A stretch of 34,136 bases of DNA from Bradyrhizobium tropiciagri (GCF_001189845.1 NZ_LFLZ01000088.1:1-34136), one strand, 5' to 3'. Shown: positions 9,401 to 17,583, counted from the first letter of the stretch. Numbers and translations are program-made. The notes: generated by a model not told the origin, from the sequence alone.

Positions 9401-9919
9401 CGACGCCTCGAGGAACACCGCGAGATTGGCGCGCTCCATCATCTCGTTCTGGTCGCGGTCGTCGAGCACGGCGAAGCGCGCCGGAACGTTGGCCTCGAAC
9501 GGGAACTGTTGCAGCAGGCGGGCGCATAGCGCGTGGATGGTCTGCACCTTCAGTCCGCCGGGCGTCTCCAGTGCGCAGGCAAACAGTTTTCGTGCTTCTT
9601 TGCGGAGCTTCGAATCTGGATGCGCGATGCCCGCCTCGCGGATTGCTGCGTTGAGCGCATCGTCGTCGAGCGTCACCCAATGGCCCAATGTCGTGAACAC
9701 GCGCTCCGCCATGTTCGCCGCGGCGGCCTTGGTGAAGGTGATGCAGAGGATCTTCTCCGGCGGCACGCCCGACAGCAGCAGGCGGATCACGCGCTGGACC
9801 AGCACATGCGTCTTGCCCGAGCCGGCATTGGCCGACACGAAGGTCGATGCTTTCGGATCGGACGCGCGGGCCTGCGCATCGCGCACCGCCGGCGGGATCG
9901 GACGCGGAGCCTTCACCAT
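6443..9919 (-). CDS. addA: Double-strand break repair helicase AddA
   Basis: The 1158-residue helicase-nuclease subunit of AddAB, which resects double-strand DNA ends for RecA loading (functional analogue of RecBCD). UvrD-type motifs: Walker A NAGSGKT (31-37), ITFTKAAAANMAERV (motif Ia), DEAQDTSP (406-413, motif II), GDEKQSIFSFQGA (III), MTVHGAKGLE (V) and LYVAMTRAADRL (VI). The C-terminal RecB-type nuclease shows GQIDRL (about 1079-1084), DFKTNR (1095-1100) and the QLALYR motif. The start MVKAPRPIPP at 9919 gives a 7-nt overlap with the addB stop; an alternative start at 9952 overlaps further and is less likely. No frameshift is seen over 3.5 kb. Confidence 0.96.
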   Translation of the reverse strand: MVKAPRPIPPAVRDAQARASDPKASTFVSANAGSGKTHVLVQRVIRLLLSGVPPEKILCITFTKAAAANMAERVFTTLGHWVTLDDDALNAAIREAGIAHPDSKLRKEARKLFACALETPGGLKVQTIHALCARLLQQFPFEANVPARFAVLDDRDQNEMMERANLAVFLEASRIPDSPIGRALRTAMANAADVTFKEVVREACLSRDHFMAWTDAAGNAAAAAAQMSAALGVSADDRIEDVEREIVDGPNLSRSSWKEMATLLDTSSKADQKQAERLRSALTFTGAAQVDEYLGVFLTDDRAPRASVITNNFIKKNSVAGNRFEAEIDRLGPLIERRRAVVTRDRTEALIHIATAASAHYRREKLERGLLDYDDLIDKTLDMLDRVSSGWVHYKLDRGVDHVLIDEAQDTSPRQWDIVAHIISEFTSGAGARDGLVRTVFAVGDEKQSIFSFQGAAPREFDLRRRELKRRFEEAGLKFDPVSFTYSFRSGPVILHSVDHVFREQEIFRSIHAVENGYPIHNAMTDAGPSLIELWDLAVADDRQDIEGWRAPFDGVSVTSPEVKLARRIQAEIKRLVSSGTMTGSAGGRRPLRYGDMLILVRRRGNAFDAVIQALKHAGIPVAGADRLKLTEHIAIIDLMNLADALLLPQDDLALAVALKSPLFGLDDDDLFKLAYQRRGSLREALTAQAPADERFSAALRRLEDCERRFTQETPFAFYAWLLGGDGGRARILRRLGHEANDALDEFLELALGYERKAPASLQGFVAWLRAADTEVKRDMEISRDEVRVMTVHGAKGLEASVVFLVDTTTSPSDTQRLRLIHLPQGNAAPNAPGVVVWAGKKAEDPPNVADARKAMLGDTEDEYRRLLYVAMTRAADRLIVGGCMPGNMNTVRKSSWYDLITKGLANSGLKLEEIETPAGKVMRYSRADDAADLTGAAASAPATPVTLPSWLRTAAAPEASAAGVLRPSDPADDDSHPIRTGESIQLRARALQRGTLVHRLLQSLPDVAVERRLGAALGYLARNADGWSEEERAALARQVVALTVDLRFAPVFAPGSRAEVSIVGRLERPSQPKALVSGQIDRLVVTPNEVLIVDFKTNRAPPKTAAEAPKGYIRQLALYRAVLAKLYPQRIIHAALLWTETPEMMEISASALDAGLA

Positions 9920-12900
9920 TCCTCGATCCCCAGGCCGCCCGCGGCGGACCATTCCTTGATGCGCGCGAGGTCGTCATAGGCGCCGTAGCGGTTCGCCCAC
10001 ATCGAGAGGTTCAGCGAGGTGTAGGCTTGGCTCTCGTCGTCGAAGGCGCGGATCAGGGCTTCGAGCTTGCGCCGCGCGCTGTCGGCGGCTTCATCGGGCG
10101 GCTGCGGCGTGTCGCTGGTCTTGATCTTCAGCTCCAGCGAGCGCTGCTCGCCCGGCGGGTTGTTGCCGCTCAGCCTGACATAGACGAGGTCGCCGACCGA
10201 GCGTCCGGCCGGAATATCCGCAAAGCCGCCCTCGCGCAGGATCGCGGCCTCCAGCGTCAGCTGCGGCGACAGGCCCATGCGCACCTGCTTGCCGGTCGGC
10301 GGCTGGCCGGTCTTGTAGTCGAGGATCGCAAAGCTGCCGTCGTCGCGCCGCTCGATGCGATCGGCGCGCGCGGAGAGCACGAACGTCCTGGCATCGTCGA
10401 GCGGAATGCCGATCTCGCCGCGGATCTCGGCCTTGATGGCGTCGATGCTGCCGCGCCGGGCCTGCTCCCATTCGGCAAACCACGCCGCGATACGCTGGAA
10501 GCGCGGCCACCACAGCGCACGTGCCTCCGGCCGCTCCATCAGCGGCGCAAAATGCCTGGCCCCGATATCGCGCAGCGCGCTCTTGATGTCGTCAGGCAGC
10601 GCATCGGCATAGGTTTGCGTGAATTCGCCGAGCGATTCGTGGATTGCCGAGCCGCGATCGGCCGCCGACAGCGGCATGTCGACGGGATCGAGCGGATCGA
10701 GCTTCAGGATGTAGCGCGCATAGATCGTGTAGGGATCGCGCAGCCAGTCCTCGATTGCGGTGACCGACATTTTCAGCGGCCGCGCCTCGCGCGGGGGCCG
10801 CGGCTCCGGCTGCGGCATCGGCTCGACCTTGTCGGGCCGGTCGAGTTCGGCGGCATATTGCACGTAGATTTCGCCGGCCGAGGTCGCCGCCTTCCAGCGC
10901 GCTTCGCCCGCAACCGCTTCGAGCCGGTGCAGGAATCGCGAGGCGACCGCCGGCGCGCCGCCGACCTTGGCCGCATGGGTGAGGATCACCTCGTCATGGC
11001 CGAGCAGCTGCGCGAAGTCGTGCGCCGATAGGCCGATGCGCCGTTCGGGGAGGTCGAGCCCGAGCTCATGCCGCATCGGCCGGCTCAGCCAGGGATCGAT
11101 CCGCGGCGCCGGCGGCCAGACGCCCTCGACCAGGCCGCCGAGGATGACGCGATCGGATTCGGTGAGACGCGCTTCGAGCTGGCCGAAGATGTTGAGCTGC
11201 GCGCGGGCCGATTCCGGCCGACGCACCATGCGGTCGGCGAACGCGGTCTGGAACACCTCGGGATAATCTGACAGCGGCGTCATCAGCCCGCTCGGCTGCT
11301 GCCTGGCGAGCAGCTCGTCGAACGCCGACGCGAGCGACGCACCGGCGCGCTCCTCGAACACGATGGCGACGCCATTCTGATCGGCCGACAGTGCGATCAG
11401 CGCCTCGCGATGACGCGCGGCCAGCTCGGCGAAATCGTAGGGCTTTGACGACGCCATGCCTTCGAGCGGCGCCAGTGCCGCCTGCAATCTGGCGATCAGG
11501 TCCTGGGCCTGGCTGAGCTCATTGTCGCGCAGCCGGGCGCGCGGCTCCATGGCGTGCAACGACGAGGTCTCGCCGCCATGCAGCTTGACGAGCTCGGCGC
11601 GGAAGCGTGCGAAGTCGCGCGCAAGTCCGCCGGTCCCTGGTTGCGGCCGCGTGCCGCGCAGCAGCGCGATCTCCAGCACCTCGATCGCGCGCTTCAGCGC
11701 GCCATGGGCGCCGCCGAGCCGGAACAGCGGATGCTTGAGCAGCGCGAGCAATGTCGGCGGCTCCAGCCCGTTGGCTGCGGCCTCCGCGGTGAGGCGCGCG
11801 AACACGCCGGCCGGCGTTTCGATCAGTGCGTCGCCGCCGGAATCGTCGAACTCCAGCTTCCAGCGCGTCAGCGAGGCCATCACGCGGCGCGCCAGTGCAC
11901 GGTCCGGCGTCACCAGCGCGGCCGATTTGCCGAGATGCCGCGCCTCGCGCATTGCGACTGCGATTGCCAGCGCCTCCATCTCCGGATTGGGCGCCTCGAC
12001 CACGGTGAGATTGGTCATCCCGGCGGAAATCCGCGCCGCGATCTCGGGCCGCTCCAGCCGGTCGTGCCACTGCGCGGTCGCGGTCGAGGGACGCATCGTC
12101 TCCGACACCAGCACCTCGCGGCCGAGCGGCGTAGGCTGAGCGAGGCTCTCGACATCGCGGCGCTTGATGCCGAAGCGGTCGAGCAGCGCGTGCATCGCGA
12201 ATTGCGGATGGTTCGACGAGGGCGGCGTTGTGAACCTGCCGTCGTCGCCGCGCTCGCCGCCGATCGTGTCCCAGCTCTCCTCGTCGAGATCGGTGTCGAG
12301 CCCGGGCAGCACCACGGCGCCGTTCGGCAGCTTCGCCACCGCGTGCAGGAATTTCGCGGTGGCCGGCATCGAGCCGGTCGAACCGGCGGCGATCACCGGG
12401 CCCGTGGGGTGCGCGGTCAGCCGCGCCGCCTCCGCCTCGATCAGGAGGTCGCGCCGCGCTGCCGGCTCGATCCGGCCGATCTCCTTGAGGTAGTTCGGCC
12501 ACGCATCGCGCGCGATGCGCAGGAAGTCGAGCGAGTGCTGCCAGTATTTGTCGAGCTGGTCCGGCACCAGCCGGTCGAGCGCGCGCCAGTCGACGCCGCG
12601 CGTCACCATGTCGTCCATCAGCCGCGCCAGATCGCCGGCGAGCTGCAAGGTCGAGGCCGGTCCGCCGACCACCAGCGGCGCCGACACCGGCGTCTTGGCC
12701 CAGGCCGCGACCAGATGGGCCAGCGTCAGCCGGCGCTCGAGCTCGCCCAGTCTTGGCGGGATCTCCAGCGGCGCGGCGCCGCCGACATCGTCGCCCTGGT
12801 CGGCGAAGGCGAGCTCATCCTCATCGATCTCGCCGAGGGCGACGATGCGCGGCAGCACCGCGGCGTCGGAATCGAGCACATCGAGGAAGATTTCGCGCGC

Positions 12901-13059
12901 CAGCCGGCCGGCGCGGCGGGTCGGCAGATAGAGCGTGGCGTTGGCGAGCTTGGCCGGATCGTTGCGCGCCTCGAAACCCGCCACCAGGCGGCCGTCGACC
13001 AGTGCCGCAATGACGGTGCGCAGGAACGGCGCGGAAACGGGAACGCTGAAGACGCGCAT
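9913..13059 (-). CDS. addB: Double-strand break repair protein AddB (alphaproteobacterial type)
   Basis: The 1048-residue partner of AddA, providing the second nuclease and, in studied homologues, Chi recognition. The start MRVFSVPVSAPFLRTVIAAL at 13059 matches the alphaproteobacterial family; the 19-residue extension to 13116 is rejected. The C-terminal PD-(D/E)xK nuclease shows RADRIERRDDGSFAILDYKTGQ followed by a QLTLEAAIL motif. The middle contains ILGGLVEGVWPPAP and RRIGLSAHDFAQLLG, typical of the inactive helicase core; the Walker A region is degenerate (AAGSTGSMPATAKFL). I see no cysteine anywhere in the protein, so the four-Cys iron-sulfur site of Bacillus AddB is absent. In related genomes murU is the next upstream gene; here a three-gene block intervenes. 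Confidence 0.94.
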   Translation of the reverse strand: MRVFSVPVSAPFLRTVIAALVDGRLVAGFEARNDPAKLANATLYLPTRRAGRLAREIFLDVLDSDAAVLPRIVALGEIDEDELAFADQGDDVGGAAPLEIPPRLGELERRLTLAHLVAAWAKTPVSAPLVVGGPASTLQLAGDLARLMDDMVTRGVDWRALDRLVPDQLDKYWQHSLDFLRIARDAWPNYLKEIGRIEPAARRDLLIEAEAARLTAHPTGPVIAAGSTGSMPATAKFLHAVAKLPNGAVVLPGLDTDLDEESWDTIGGERGDDGRFTTPPSSNHPQFAMHALLDRFGIKRRDVESLAQPTPLGREVLVSETMRPSTATAQWHDRLERPEIAARISAGMTNLTVVEAPNPEMEALAIAVAMREARHLGKSAALVTPDRALARRVMASLTRWKLEFDDSGGDALIETPAGVFARLTAEAAANGLEPPTLLALLKHPLFRLGGAHGALKRAIEVLEIALLRGTRPQPGTGGLARDFARFRAELVKLHGGETSSLHAMEPRARLRDNELSQAQDLIARLQAALAPLEGMASSKPYDFAELAARHREALIALSADQNGVAIVFEERAGASLASAFDELLARQQPSGLMTPLSDYPEVFQTAFADRMVRRPESARAQLNIFGQLEARLTESDRVILGGLVEGVWPPAPRIDPWLSRPMRHELGLDLPERRIGLSAHDFAQLLGHDEVILTHAAKVGGAPAVASRFLHRLEAVAGEARWKAATSAGEIYVQYAAELDRPDKVEPMPQPEPRPPREARPLKMSVTAIEDWLRDPYTIYARYILKLDPLDPVDMPLSAADRGSAIHESLGEFTQTYADALPDDIKSALRDIGARHFAPLMERPEARALWWPRFQRIAAWFAEWEQARRGSIDAIKAEIRGEIGIPLDDARTFVLSARADRIERRDDGSFAILDYKTGQPPTGKQVRMGLSPQLTLEAAILREGGFADIPAGRSVGDLVYVRLSGNNPPGEQRSLELKIKTSDTPQPPDEAADSARRKLEALIRAFDDESQAYTSLNLSMWANRYGAYDDLARIKEWSAAGGLGIEEW

Positions 13060-13139
13060 GGGCTGCCTTGTTCGAATCAGGCGCCAATATAGGAAGCGGC
13101 GGCCGTCATTAGCCACCCCTCCGGGTTAGCCATGACAGC

Positions 13140-14060
13140 TCAATGTCTCAGATGGCCCGCGCAGCGATCGACGGCATCCAGGAACCAGCGCAACGCCGGA
13201 TCCTGCGCGGCGCGGCTGGTATGGATCAGGTCGATTGCGAAGGCGGGGATCTCGATCGGCGGCATCACGACGGCAATGTCGGCGAGATGCGTGAAGCGCC
13301 GGGCGACGCGCTCCGCCATCGTGGCGATGAGGTCGGTGCCGGTTACCGCGAAGGGTACGGCCACCACATGCGCAAGCGTCACGGCGAGGCGCCGCTTCAA
13401 CCCATGGCGCGCCAGCAGCGCGTCGATCACGCTCGGCAGGCCGTCGCCGCCGGCCGCCGAGAACAGCGCGTGCGGCAGGGTCGCATAGTCTTCCAGGCTG
13501 AGAGCCTCCGATCGGCTGGCGCGCGCGCTGTCGCGGATGCAGACGAAGCGTTCCTCGAACAGGCAGTGCCGGACGCAGCGCGGCGTCTCCGGCAGGTGGC
13601 CGCCGATCAGCGCATCGAGCTCGCCGCGCTCGAGCTTTGCGAGAGCCGCCGTCGCATCGGTCAGCGGGCGCACGGCAAGGTCGATGCCCGGCGCTTCCGC
13701 GCGCAGCAGGCGGGTCAGTTCCGGCACCAGGACGAGATCGCCATAGTCGGTCGCTGCGATGGTGATACGCCGTCGCGCGATGGCCGGATCGAAGCTCCGA
13801 TCGGGCGCCAGCGCGCCCCTGATTTGCTGCAGCGCCTCTCCGATCGGGCCCGCCAGCGCCAGCGCTTTCTCGGTCGGTTGCATGCCCGCGCTGGCGCGCA
13901 GGAACAATTCGTCCGCAAACAGCGCGCGCAGCCGCCGCAGCGCGCTGCTCATCGACGGCTGGGCGAGGCCAATGCGTTCGGCCGCGCGGGTGACATGGCG
14001 CTCCTCCATCAGCGCCTCGAACGCGACCAGCAGGTTGAGATCGACGGCGGCTAAATTCAT
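13140..14060 (-). CDS. LysR-family transcriptional regulator
   Basis: A 306-residue regulator. The N-terminal winged helix-turn-helix is clear (VDLNLLVAFEALMEERHVTRAAERIGLAQPSMSSALRRLR), followed by the linker helix and a two-lobed effector domain with ITIAATDYGDLVLVPEL and the DALIGG segment. The start MNLAAVDLNL at 14060 is where homologues begin; a 168-residue in-frame extension to 14564 runs antisense over the neighbouring transporter gene and is rejected. It is divergent from the transporter gene with a 70-bp AT-rich gap, the classic arrangement in which a LysR protein controls its divergent neighbour. The N-terminus resembles the NodD/NahR branch, but the inducer cannot be inferred. Confidence 0.93.
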   Translation of the reverse strand: MNLAAVDLNLLVAFEALMEERHVTRAAERIGLAQPSMSSALRRLRALFADELFLRASAGMQPTEKALALAGPIGEALQQIRGALAPDRSFDPAIARRRITIAATDYGDLVLVPELTRLLRAEAPGIDLAVRPLTDATAALAKLERGELDALIGGHLPETPRCVRHCLFEERFVCIRDSARASRSEALSLEDYATLPHALFSAAGGDGLPSVIDALLARHGLKRRLAVTLAHVVAVPFAVTGTDLIATMAERVARRFTHLADIAVVMPPIEIPAFAIDLIHTSRAAQDPALRWFLDAVDRCAGHLRH

Positions 14061-14130
14061 CGCAGCAATAATGGTCATAATAATAATCGATTTCAACAAT
14101 GATCTTGATAGGGCTAGGGTCGTCGCGGGC
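14061..14130. promoter_or_regulatory. Divergent LysR-transporter control region
   Basis: A 70-bp gap that is strikingly AT-rich in the first 40 bases compared with the surrounding GC-rich genes (CAATAATGGTCATAATAATA, then ATCGATTTCAACAATGATC). It must hold the promoters of both divergent genes and is the expected LysR box location. CAATAATGGTC and CAACAATGATC look like a degenerate direct repeat about 30 bp apart. No perfect T-N11-A palindrome stands out. Confidence 0.4.
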
Positions 14131-15057
14131 ATGACGACGAGGCCGGAAGATTTGGGACGATTTGCGAGACTGATGCCGGGCGGGCCGTCATTGCTGATCA
14201 TCGGCGTGCTGGCCGGGCTGGCGTTCCCTGCCTTGGCGGATCGCACCCGCCCGCTGATGGCGGCCGCGATCTTCGTGCTGGTGCTCGGCACCTTCCTCCA
14301 AATCGACGGCGCCGCGTTCCGGCGCGCGTTGCGGCGTCCGCTGGTCTGGCTGCTGTTGCCGGCGCTGGCGATGCTGGTGTGTCCGCTTGCGGTCGGTTTC
14401 GCGGCGCGCGGCGCCGGATTTGCGCCGGAGTTGATCGTCGCGCTGGTGCTGTCGGTCTGCGCGCCGCCGTCGAGTGGCACCGCAGCGGTCGCGCGCATGC
14501 TCGGCTTCGATGCCACCGCTCCGCTCGCCGTGACGTTGCTGTCGATGGCGCTGGCCCCGGTCACCGTGCCGCTGATCGCCGCCGCATTTGCCGGCCTCGC
14601 GCTCGATCCGCTGGCGCTCGCGACGCGGCTGGCGCTGCTGGTCGGCGGCGCCGGCGCGCTGGCGTTGCTGCTGCGCCGTCAGGCGGCGGCACAACTGGCG
14701 CAGCATGCGCGCCTCATCGACACCCTCGTGCTGGCCTCGCTGCTCCTGTTTGCAATTGCCACCATGGCCGGGGTGCGTGCGCAGATCGCGGCGGAGCCGA
14801 TCGCTGCGGCGACTTGCGTCGGCCTTGCCTTCGCCTGCAATCTCGCCTTGCAAGCGCTGGGCGCGCTGCTGACGCCGGGCCCGCTCGCCGAGCGGTTGAC
14901 CACGGGCCTCATTCTCGGCAACCGCAATGTCGGATTGGTCTGGTCCGCGATGGGCGCTGCGGTGTCGCCGATGACGGCGCTGTTCTTTGCGGCGACACAG
15001 TTTCCGATCTACATGACGCCGCGCCTGATCGAGACGCTCGTTCGCCGCGCGCGATAA
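14131..15057 (+). CDS. Bile acid:sodium symporter-like (BASS clan) membrane transporter
   Basis: A 308-residue integral membrane protein with about ten hydrophobic segments: SLLIIGVLAGLAFPAL, MAAAIFVLVLGTFL, PLVWLLLPALAMLVCPLAVGF, LIVALVLSVCAPPSSGTAAVA and others. The broken segment VCAPPSSGTAAVARMLG and the late GNRNVGLVWSAMGA fit the crossing-helix motifs of the BASS/ACR3-like fold. The substrate is unknown. The start MTTRPEDLGR at 14131 leaves the 70-bp divergent gap with lysR; the longer in-frame reading from 13759 overlaps lysR and is rejected. The DUF2891 gene follows with a 15-bp gap, so they are probably cotranscribed. The block is absent from the usual murU-addB junction in relatives as I know it. 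Confidence 0.85.
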   Translation: MTTRPEDLGRFARLMPGGPSLLIIGVLAGLAFPALADRTRPLMAAAIFVLVLGTFLQIDGAAFRRALRRPLVWLLLPALAMLVCPLAVGFAARGAGFAPELIVALVLSVCAPPSSGTAAVARMLGFDATAPLAVTLLSMALAPVTVPLIAAAFAGLALDPLALATRLALLVGGAGALALLLRRQAAAQLAQHARLIDTLVLASLLLFAIATMAGVRAQIAAEPIAAATCVGLAFACNLALQALGALLTPGPLAERLTTGLILGNRNVGLVWSAMGAAVSPMTALFFAATQFPIYMTPRLIETLVRRAR

Positions 15058-15072
15058 GGAGAAAACCGCACC

Positions 15073-16085
15073 ATGAGCGAGACGATCCTGACCGAACAGC
15101 TCGCCGTCCGTTTCGCGCGCATCGCGCTCGGCCACGTCACGCGCGAATATCCGAACAAGCCGGATCACGTGCTGGCTGGGCCGCAGGACGCACGTACGCC
15201 GCGCGAGCTGCATCCGGTGTTCTTCGGCAGCTACGACTGGCACTCCTGCGTCCACAGCTATTGGATGCTTGCACGGCTGCTGCGCCGTTATCCGACCTCC
15301 GAAGCGGCGGATGCGATCCGCGCCTTGTTCGACGCGCAGTTCGTTCCGGAAAAGATCGCGGCCGAGTGCGCTTATCTGGCGGCGCCGACCGCGCGCGGCT
15401 TCAAGCGGCCTTACGGCTGGGGCTGGCTGTTGAAGCTCGCCGCAGAGCTCGCGCTGCTCGACGACGTCGGCTGGCACGAGCAAATCGCGCCGCTTGCCGC
15501 AATCTTCGCACAGCGCTTTCGCGATTTCCTGCCGCTCGCCACCTACCCGGTGCGGGTCGGCACGCATTTCAACACCGCGTTCGGGCTGCGCATGGCCGTC
15601 GACTACGCCGCGGCGACGCAGGACGACGCGCTCAGTGCGCTGCTGCGCGAGACGGCGCTGCGCTGGTACGGAGCTGATCAGGATTGTCCCGCCTGGGGCG
15701 AGCCGAGCGGCGACGACTTTCAGTCGTCCGCGCTGATCGAAGCCGAGTGCATGCGCCGGCTGCTGTCGCCCAGCGACTTCCTGCCCTGGTTCGACCGCTT
15801 CCTGCCGCACCTCGCGCAAGGCGAACCCGCAACCTTGTTTCGGCCGGCACGGTGACCGATCGCACCGACGGCAAGCTTGCGCATCTCGACGGGCTCAATC
15901 TCAGCCGGTCATGGTGCTGGCGTGCGCTGGCGGGCGCGTTGCCGGAGGGCGATGCGCGGCGTCCGATCCTGCTGGATGCGGCGCGACGCCATCTCGACGC
16001 CGGCCTGCCGCATATCGCCCGCGACTATATGGGCGAGCACTGGCTGGCGAGCTTTGCGGTGCTCGCCATCGATACAGATAGCTGA
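15073..16085 (+). CDS. DUF2891 family protein (single-base frameshift near 15848)
   Basis: A family of unknown function with an all-alpha, probably (alpha/alpha)-barrel-like composition. Recognised from RFARIALGHVTREYPNKPDH, HPVFFGSYDWHSCVHSYWML, RPYGWGWLLKLAAELALLDD, YPVRVGTHFNTAFGL and ALIEAECMRRLLSP. The first frame stops with a TGA at 15853-15855 after GEPATLFRPA. The family's C-terminus continues immediately in another frame: TVTDRTDGKLAHLDGLNLSR, then SWCWRALAGALPEGDARRP and DYMGEHWLASFAVLAIDTDS, to the TGA at 16083-16085. One missing base in CGGCCGGCACGGTG explains it. Restored length is 337 residues. A strong AAGGAG precedes the start. The conserved His, Cys and Trp pattern (DWHSCVH, HLDGLNLSRSWCW) suggests an enzyme or sugar-binding role, which is inference. 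Confidence 0.85.
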
Positions 16086-16097
16086 GGACAACTTAGA

Positions 16098-16327
16098 GTG
16101 GGGATGAGTTTCGGTCGAATCGGCTTGGCGCGGTCTCGGTTCACCTCTCCCCGTCGGGGAGAGGTCGGATTGCGCGTGGCGATGCGAAGCATCGTCCAGT
16201 GCAATCCGGGTGAGGGCTCTTGCTCTCTCGATAGACCGTAACCCCTCACCCGATTTGCTGCGCAAATCGACCTCTCCCAAGGGAGAGGTGAACTTGCGAC
16301 GCCGTTCTAGCTCAAGCTAATCTCATC
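16098..16327. repeat. Compound palindromic element (twin of 31722-31930)
   Basis: This element fills the DUF2891-murU gap. From the left: an end GGGGATGAGTTTCGGTCGAATC (start quoted only in part), GGTTCACCTCTCCCCG-T-CGGGGAGAGG, then a GGATTGC...GCAATCC stem with an inserted GATGCGAAGCATC hairpin and GGGTGAGGGC. A central spacer CTCTTGCTCTCTCGATAGAC follows, then the inverted half CCCCTCACCC, GATTTGCTGCGCAAATC and CCTCTCCCAAGGGAGAGG. The right end GCTAATCTCATC is loosely inverse to the left end. It has no coding capacity. The right end overlaps the murU stop codon. Most of the order and wording recurs at 31722-31930. Confidence 0.85.
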
Positions 16328-17078
16328 AGGCTCTAAGCGACGCTTTCCAGGTAGCTTCTTCCGCAGCCTGGATCGCGTCGGGCGTTCCGACATGCATCCA
16401 GACGCCGTCGAGGCGCAGGCCGAACAGCCGCTCCTGCTCGTTGGCGCGATCGAACATCTTGGTCAGCGAGAATTCGCCGGCCGGCGCGTCCGCGAACAGC
16501 GCAGGCGACATGATCGCGGCGCCGGCATAGACGAACGGCACCACCTGGTTCTCCCGACGCTTGCGCAGCGCGCCGTCGGGCAACATCGAATAGTCGCCGC
16601 GGCCGCTATAGCCGATGCTCGAGGCGGTCGGCGCCATCAGCAGCAGGATATCCATCCGCGCGGGATCGAAGGTCTCGGCCAGCCGCGCCAGATTGGAGCG
16701 CACGCCGTCGATCCACATCGTGTCGGCATTGAGATGGAAGAACGGCGCATCGCCGAGCAGCGGCAGCGCCTTGACGACCGCGCCGCCGGTGCCGAGTACC
16801 TGGTCGCGCTCGTCGGAGATGATCACGTGCGGGCGGCTGCGCGGCTTGACGTGCTCGATGATCTGGTCGGGCAAATAATGCACGTTGACGACCGCTTCGC
16901 TGACGCCGGCGCCGGCGAGCTTGTCGAGCACATGGTCGAGCAACGGCTGGCCGGCGACGCTGACCAGCGGCTTCGGCATCGTGTCGGTCAGGGGGCGCAT
17001 GCGCACACCGAGGCCCGCAGCGAGCACCATGGCTTTATGGGGAGTGACGGGCATTTTCCGGATATTCTCGGTCATCAT
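16326..17078 (-). CDS. murU: N-acetylmuramate-1-phosphate uridylyltransferase
   Basis: MurU converts MurNAc-1-phosphate and UTP to UDP-MurNAc, the second step of the AmgK-MurU peptidoglycan recycling route that bypasses de novo (fosfomycin-sensitive) UDP-MurNAc synthesis. The nucleotidyltransferase signature is at residues 18-38 (VLAAGLGVRMRPLTD, then PKPLV). GTGGAVVKALPLLG and HLNADTMWIDG (metal-binding Asp) follow, with the C-terminal WMHVGTPDAIQAAE. The 250-residue length fits. The start at 17078 is the longest ATG; 17054 (MPVTPHKAMVL) is an alternative. It lies downstream of the PilZ and tsaE-amgK genes on the same strand, so kinase and uridylyltransferase are made from one neighbourhood. 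A repeat hairpin precedes it, and the compound element overlaps its stop. Confidence 0.9.
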   Translation of the reverse strand: MMTENIRKMPVTPHKAMVLAAGLGVRMRPLTDTMPKPLVSVAGQPLLDHVLDKLAGAGVSEAVVNVHYLPDQIIEHVKPRSRPHVIISDERDQVLGTGGAVVKALPLLGDAPFFHLNADTMWIDGVRSNLARLAETFDPARMDILLLMAPTASSIGYSGRGDYSMLPDGALRKRRENQVVPFVYAGAAIMSPALFADAPAGEFSLTKMFDRANEQERLFGLRLDGVWMHVGTPDAIQAAEEATWKASLRA

Positions 17079-17185
17079 CTCTCATGCGCCGATCATATCA
17101 CGGCGATTCGGCAAGCACATCAATCAGACGCCATAGTCATGAGACATGACGGCCGTAAGACGGCAATAACGACGCCCCTTTGTTG

Positions 17186-17233
17186 GAGCATGATCTTGCC
17201 GGAAAACCGTCTCCACTTTTCCGGATCATGCTC
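17186..17233. repeat. GAGCATGATC-type inverted repeat at the end of the PilZ gene
   Basis: Left arm GAGCATGATCTTGCCGGAAAA (17186-17206, one 4-nt bulge) and right arm TTTTCCGGATCATGCTC (17217-17233). It touches the TAG stop of the PilZ gene and may act as its transcription barrier. The same family recurs at 21696-21767. Confidence 0.85.
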
Positions 17234-17583
17234 TAGACGTCGGCTTGCGCGCCGCGTCTGGCAGTTTTCTTCTTCTTGTCGCCTTGTTTGAGGAAGTTGA
17301 CGCCAATCTGGTCGCCATTGACCCATGCCAGCTCGCAGCGGCGATAGGCCAATCCTGTGGACGACAGCAGCAGAAAAAACTCCTTCAGGGCCAGGCCCTC
17401 GACCGAACCCTCGACGGTCAGCTTGGCGCCCGTCTCGGACACGTCTTCCATGGTGCAGTCGCGCCGCCAGGTGCCGTCGATGCCCATCATGTGCGCGGCT
17501 ATGCCGCGCTCAAACGTGACACGATCGCCCCTGCGTCGTTCCGTCCCCATCGTGTAGTCCCGCTCCCGATCCGACCGCGCCAT
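17233..17583 (-). CDS. PilZ domain protein
   Basis: A 116-residue single-domain protein. The c-di-GMP-binding signature is present in order: RRRGDR (R-x3-R, residues 17-21) and DVSETGAKL ((D/N)-x-S-x2-G, about residues 47-55), followed by beta-barrel strands ending ELAWVNGDQIGVNFLK. The C-terminus is a short basic tail, KKKKTARRG. Single PilZ proteins act as c-di-GMP-responsive adaptors; the partner is unknown. It sits between tsaE-amgK and murU on the same strand. The first ATG is used; MGTERRRGDRV (M12) is a possible internal start. A hairpin of the GAGCATGATC family lies on its stop codon and likely separates it from murU. Confidence 0.88.
   Translation of the reverse strand: MARSDRERDYTMGTERRRGDRVTFERGIAAHMMGIDGTWRRDCTMEDVSETGAKLTVEGSVEGLALKEFFLLLSSTGLAYRRCELAWVNGDQIGVNFLKQGDKKKKTARRGAQADV

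Noticed and set aside
14188..15819. A 543-codon open frame on - across the transporter and DUF2891 genes
   Set aside because: It is Arg/Gln/His-rich shadow sequence; the + strand readings have clear family motifs and a strong ribosome-binding site.
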